Shown: in pieces, positions 62,824-64,000 of the stretch
How the letters are laid out: every line of letters begins with the position of its first letter
Numbering within the stretch: the stretch's first letter is position 1
DNA from: Mesorhizobium sp. ZC-5
Lineage (GTDB): Bacteria > Pseudomonadota > Alphaproteobacteria > Rhizobiales > Rhizobiaceae
NCBI RefSeq assembly: GCF_025753855.1
Contig: NZ_JAOWPT010000007.1
Span: forward strand, 62,001 to 126,000
DNA length: 64,000 nt
Direction: 5' to 3'
Made by a program: the position numbers and the translations under genes
The notes under the pieces: model-generated
The model's input: only the letters and a program-made list of their open reading frames with translations
Told to the model about the DNA's origin: nothing
The model's database searches: none

Positions 62824-63382
62824 GAGCCAGATTCAGGCGCTCGACCGTGAGCAACCCGTCCTGCCGATGATGCCGGGCATTTCCGAGCGCCGGACACATA
62901 GCTATGTCCGGCACGGCACGACCTCGCTGTTTGCAGCGCTCGACGTCGCCTCCGGCTTCGTTATTGGCAAGTGCTACAAACGGCACCGGGCCACCGAGTT
63001 CCTGGACTTCCTGAAGCAGGTCGATGCCAGTATTCCGCCGAACCTCGACGTCCACATCGTGATGGATAACTACGCGACTCATAAAACCGCGCTGGTCAGG
63101 TCATGGCTGGCGCGACGGCCGCGCTACCATGTCCACTTCACGCCGACATCGGCATCCTGGATCAACCAGGTCGAACGCTGGTTTGCCGAGCTCACCCGCA
63201 AGCAGCTGCGCCGCGGCGTCCACACCTCGATCAGCAAACTCGAAGCCGACATCCGCACCTTCATTGAGCGGCACAATGAGAACCCAAAGCCCTATCGCTG
63301 GGTCAAATCCGCCGACGACATCCTCTCATCAGTCAAGCGCTTCTGTCAAAAGGCCGAACAAACATTATGCAGCGAATTTTAG
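62824..63382 (+). pseudogene. IS630-family transposase, 3' part
   Basis: Continues the DDE domain: SQIQALDREQPVLPMMPGISERRTHSYVRHGTTSLFAALDV, the second Asp in HIVMDNYATHKT and the Glu region in SASWINQVERWFAELTRKQLRRG, to a normal C-terminus before the right inverted repeat. It lacks its own start; a chance frame begins at 62822. Confidence 0.8.
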
Positions 63383-63564
63383 ATTCAGATGACTAGCACA
63401 TCGACTCGGAAGGTCCCGATTTCGTTGGCCTGGCCATAGGCAAGCATGGCCGATCCATTCCCGACGAGATTGACGAGGCGCATGTGGAACGAACACTGTT
63501 CGGCTTTCGTCGGAACCGCGAATTAGCGGAATGGGTGTCCACGAATTTCTGAAACACGCATGCA

Positions 63565-63750
63565 GACCTCTCGCAGGCATTCGATCCAGACGCCTGGACG
63601 GAATGGGATTGTTTCTGGGACCAGATTGTCCGCATCGATAAGAACGTTCCGTCATCCTGGAAACTTGCGGATCTGGTCATCACCGCCGGACTTCGCGGCA
63701 TCCTGTTTCCTCGCTCCGCTGCCATGAAAGTACCAGCGTGTCGCCGATGA
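63565..63750 (+). pseudogene. RES-domain protein fragment
   Basis: The plus strand encodes DPDAWTEWDCFWDQIVRIDKNVPSSWKLADLVITAGLRGILFPRSA, resembling the C-terminal half of RES toxins (PPSW-LAD-I-AG-GILFPS), bounded by an upstream in-frame TGA and a stop at 63750. The active-site half is absent. It differs from the RES toxin at 49697. The remaining 63751-64000 contains no supported feature. Confidence 0.45.
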
Positions 63751-64000
63751 GGTCGCCTGCGGCACCGGTGTGGCCCATCATCGTCCTGGCGTGATTGGAG
63801 CCAACCAACCTGGGGCCTGGCGGCCGCATTCTGGCTCTACGCCGCAAGATCGGGGCCGGTTCCGCGTCTGCATCGAATGACGGAGGTAAGAGATGGTCTC
63901 GGAACGGGTTGCTCGGCATTTATGATCCGACCGAGCGCTAGTCTAGCGAGTGATCGTCGCGGGCTCGACGGCGGCATCATCTCAGGGGATTCCGGCCTCC

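Larger units (their letters stand above)
60881..63393 (+). mobile_element. IS630-type element interrupted by an IS110-type element
   Basis: Terminal inverted repeats: the first 26 bases at 60881 (GTCATCTGGAACTAAAGTTC onward) match the complement of the last 26 before 63394 at 21 positions, and both ends are flanked by TA (60879-60880 and 63394-63395), the IS630/Tc1 target. The transposase gene (60944-63382) is split at 61492/62824 by a foreign 1.3-kb segment and also carries a frameshift in GTTGGGG near 61435. The element cannot move by itself. Confidence 0.85.

Noticed and set aside
63393-63919. Minus-strand frames of 80-110 codons at the right end
   Set aside because: No recognised motifs; they overlap the plus-strand RES fragment and are biased to Arg and Ser.
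1-64000. CRISPR arrays, rRNA genes or a repABC replication cassette
   Set aside because: No regularly spaced direct repeats, no rRNA-like blocks, and no RepC-type replication initiator was found; the replication origin must lie outside the window or be of a type I could not recognise.

Overview
The window looks like accessory DNA from a rhizobium (alphaproteobacteria, Hyphomicrobiales/Rhizobiales): a conjugative plasmid, or an integrative element with a plasmid-like backbone. The evidence is high-GC coding with rhizobial gene families (DUF736, DUF1173, DUF1419, DUF932 and DUF2493 proteins, and a SyrB-like regulator), a complete VirB/VirD4 type IV secretion system, a MobC/relaxase pair back to back with a ParA gene, and one gene under what reads as a symbiotic tts box. 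No rRNA, tRNA or CRISPR array was seen, and I cannot place the species.

Layout. 1-4.6 kb: small secreted proteins, a lytic transglycosylase, an XRE regulator and a degenerate nuclease-like secreted protein. 4.65-17.7 kb: one tightly overlapping + strand operon, virB1-B2-B3-B4, a secreted protein, virB5, a small lipoprotein, virB6-B8-B9-B10-B11 and virD4. 17.9-22.9 kb: a HigBA-type toxin-antitoxin pair, then relaxase and mobC on the minus strand, a candidate oriT/control region, and divergent parA plus a small basic protein. 23-28.6 kb: WGR protein, secreted nuclease, DUF736, a SLOG-like protein, a PemK/Phd pair and a DUF2493 protein. 28.9-34.7 kb: a mosaic of broken tyrosine recombinases and IS fragments that carries an intact GH12 endoglucanase preceded by a near-consensus tts box. 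34.7-48.5 kb: the large-plasmid backbone of Toprim protein, a 1515-residue methylase-helicase, DUF1173, SyrB-like, DUF1419, ParB-like and DUF932 proteins. 48.5-54 kb: decayed DNA with pseudogenes of cspA, purU, folD, IS66 and an ABC permease, around an intact RES/Xre toxin-antitoxin pair. 54-61 kb: three cyclic-di-GMP genes and a glycine/alanine-rich secreted protein, two of these loci with single-base frameshifts. 61-63.4 kb: an IS630-type element with TA target duplication, split by an IS110-type element. The last part holds a RES fragment.

How the parts fit. The relaxase, MobC and the coupling protein VirD4 would process DNA at the proposed oriT and deliver it through the VirB channel, with two transglycosylases opening the cell wall. 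ParA, ParB and three toxin-antitoxin systems would keep the replicon. The methylase-helicase, Toprim and DUF932 genes probably act on incoming or replicating plasmid DNA (inference). The most notable cargo is the GH12 enzyme: it has no Sec signal, a hydrophilic serine-rich N-terminus and a tts box, so it is best read as a type III secreted plant cell-wall-active effector that sits between dead mobile elements on a conjugative backbone.
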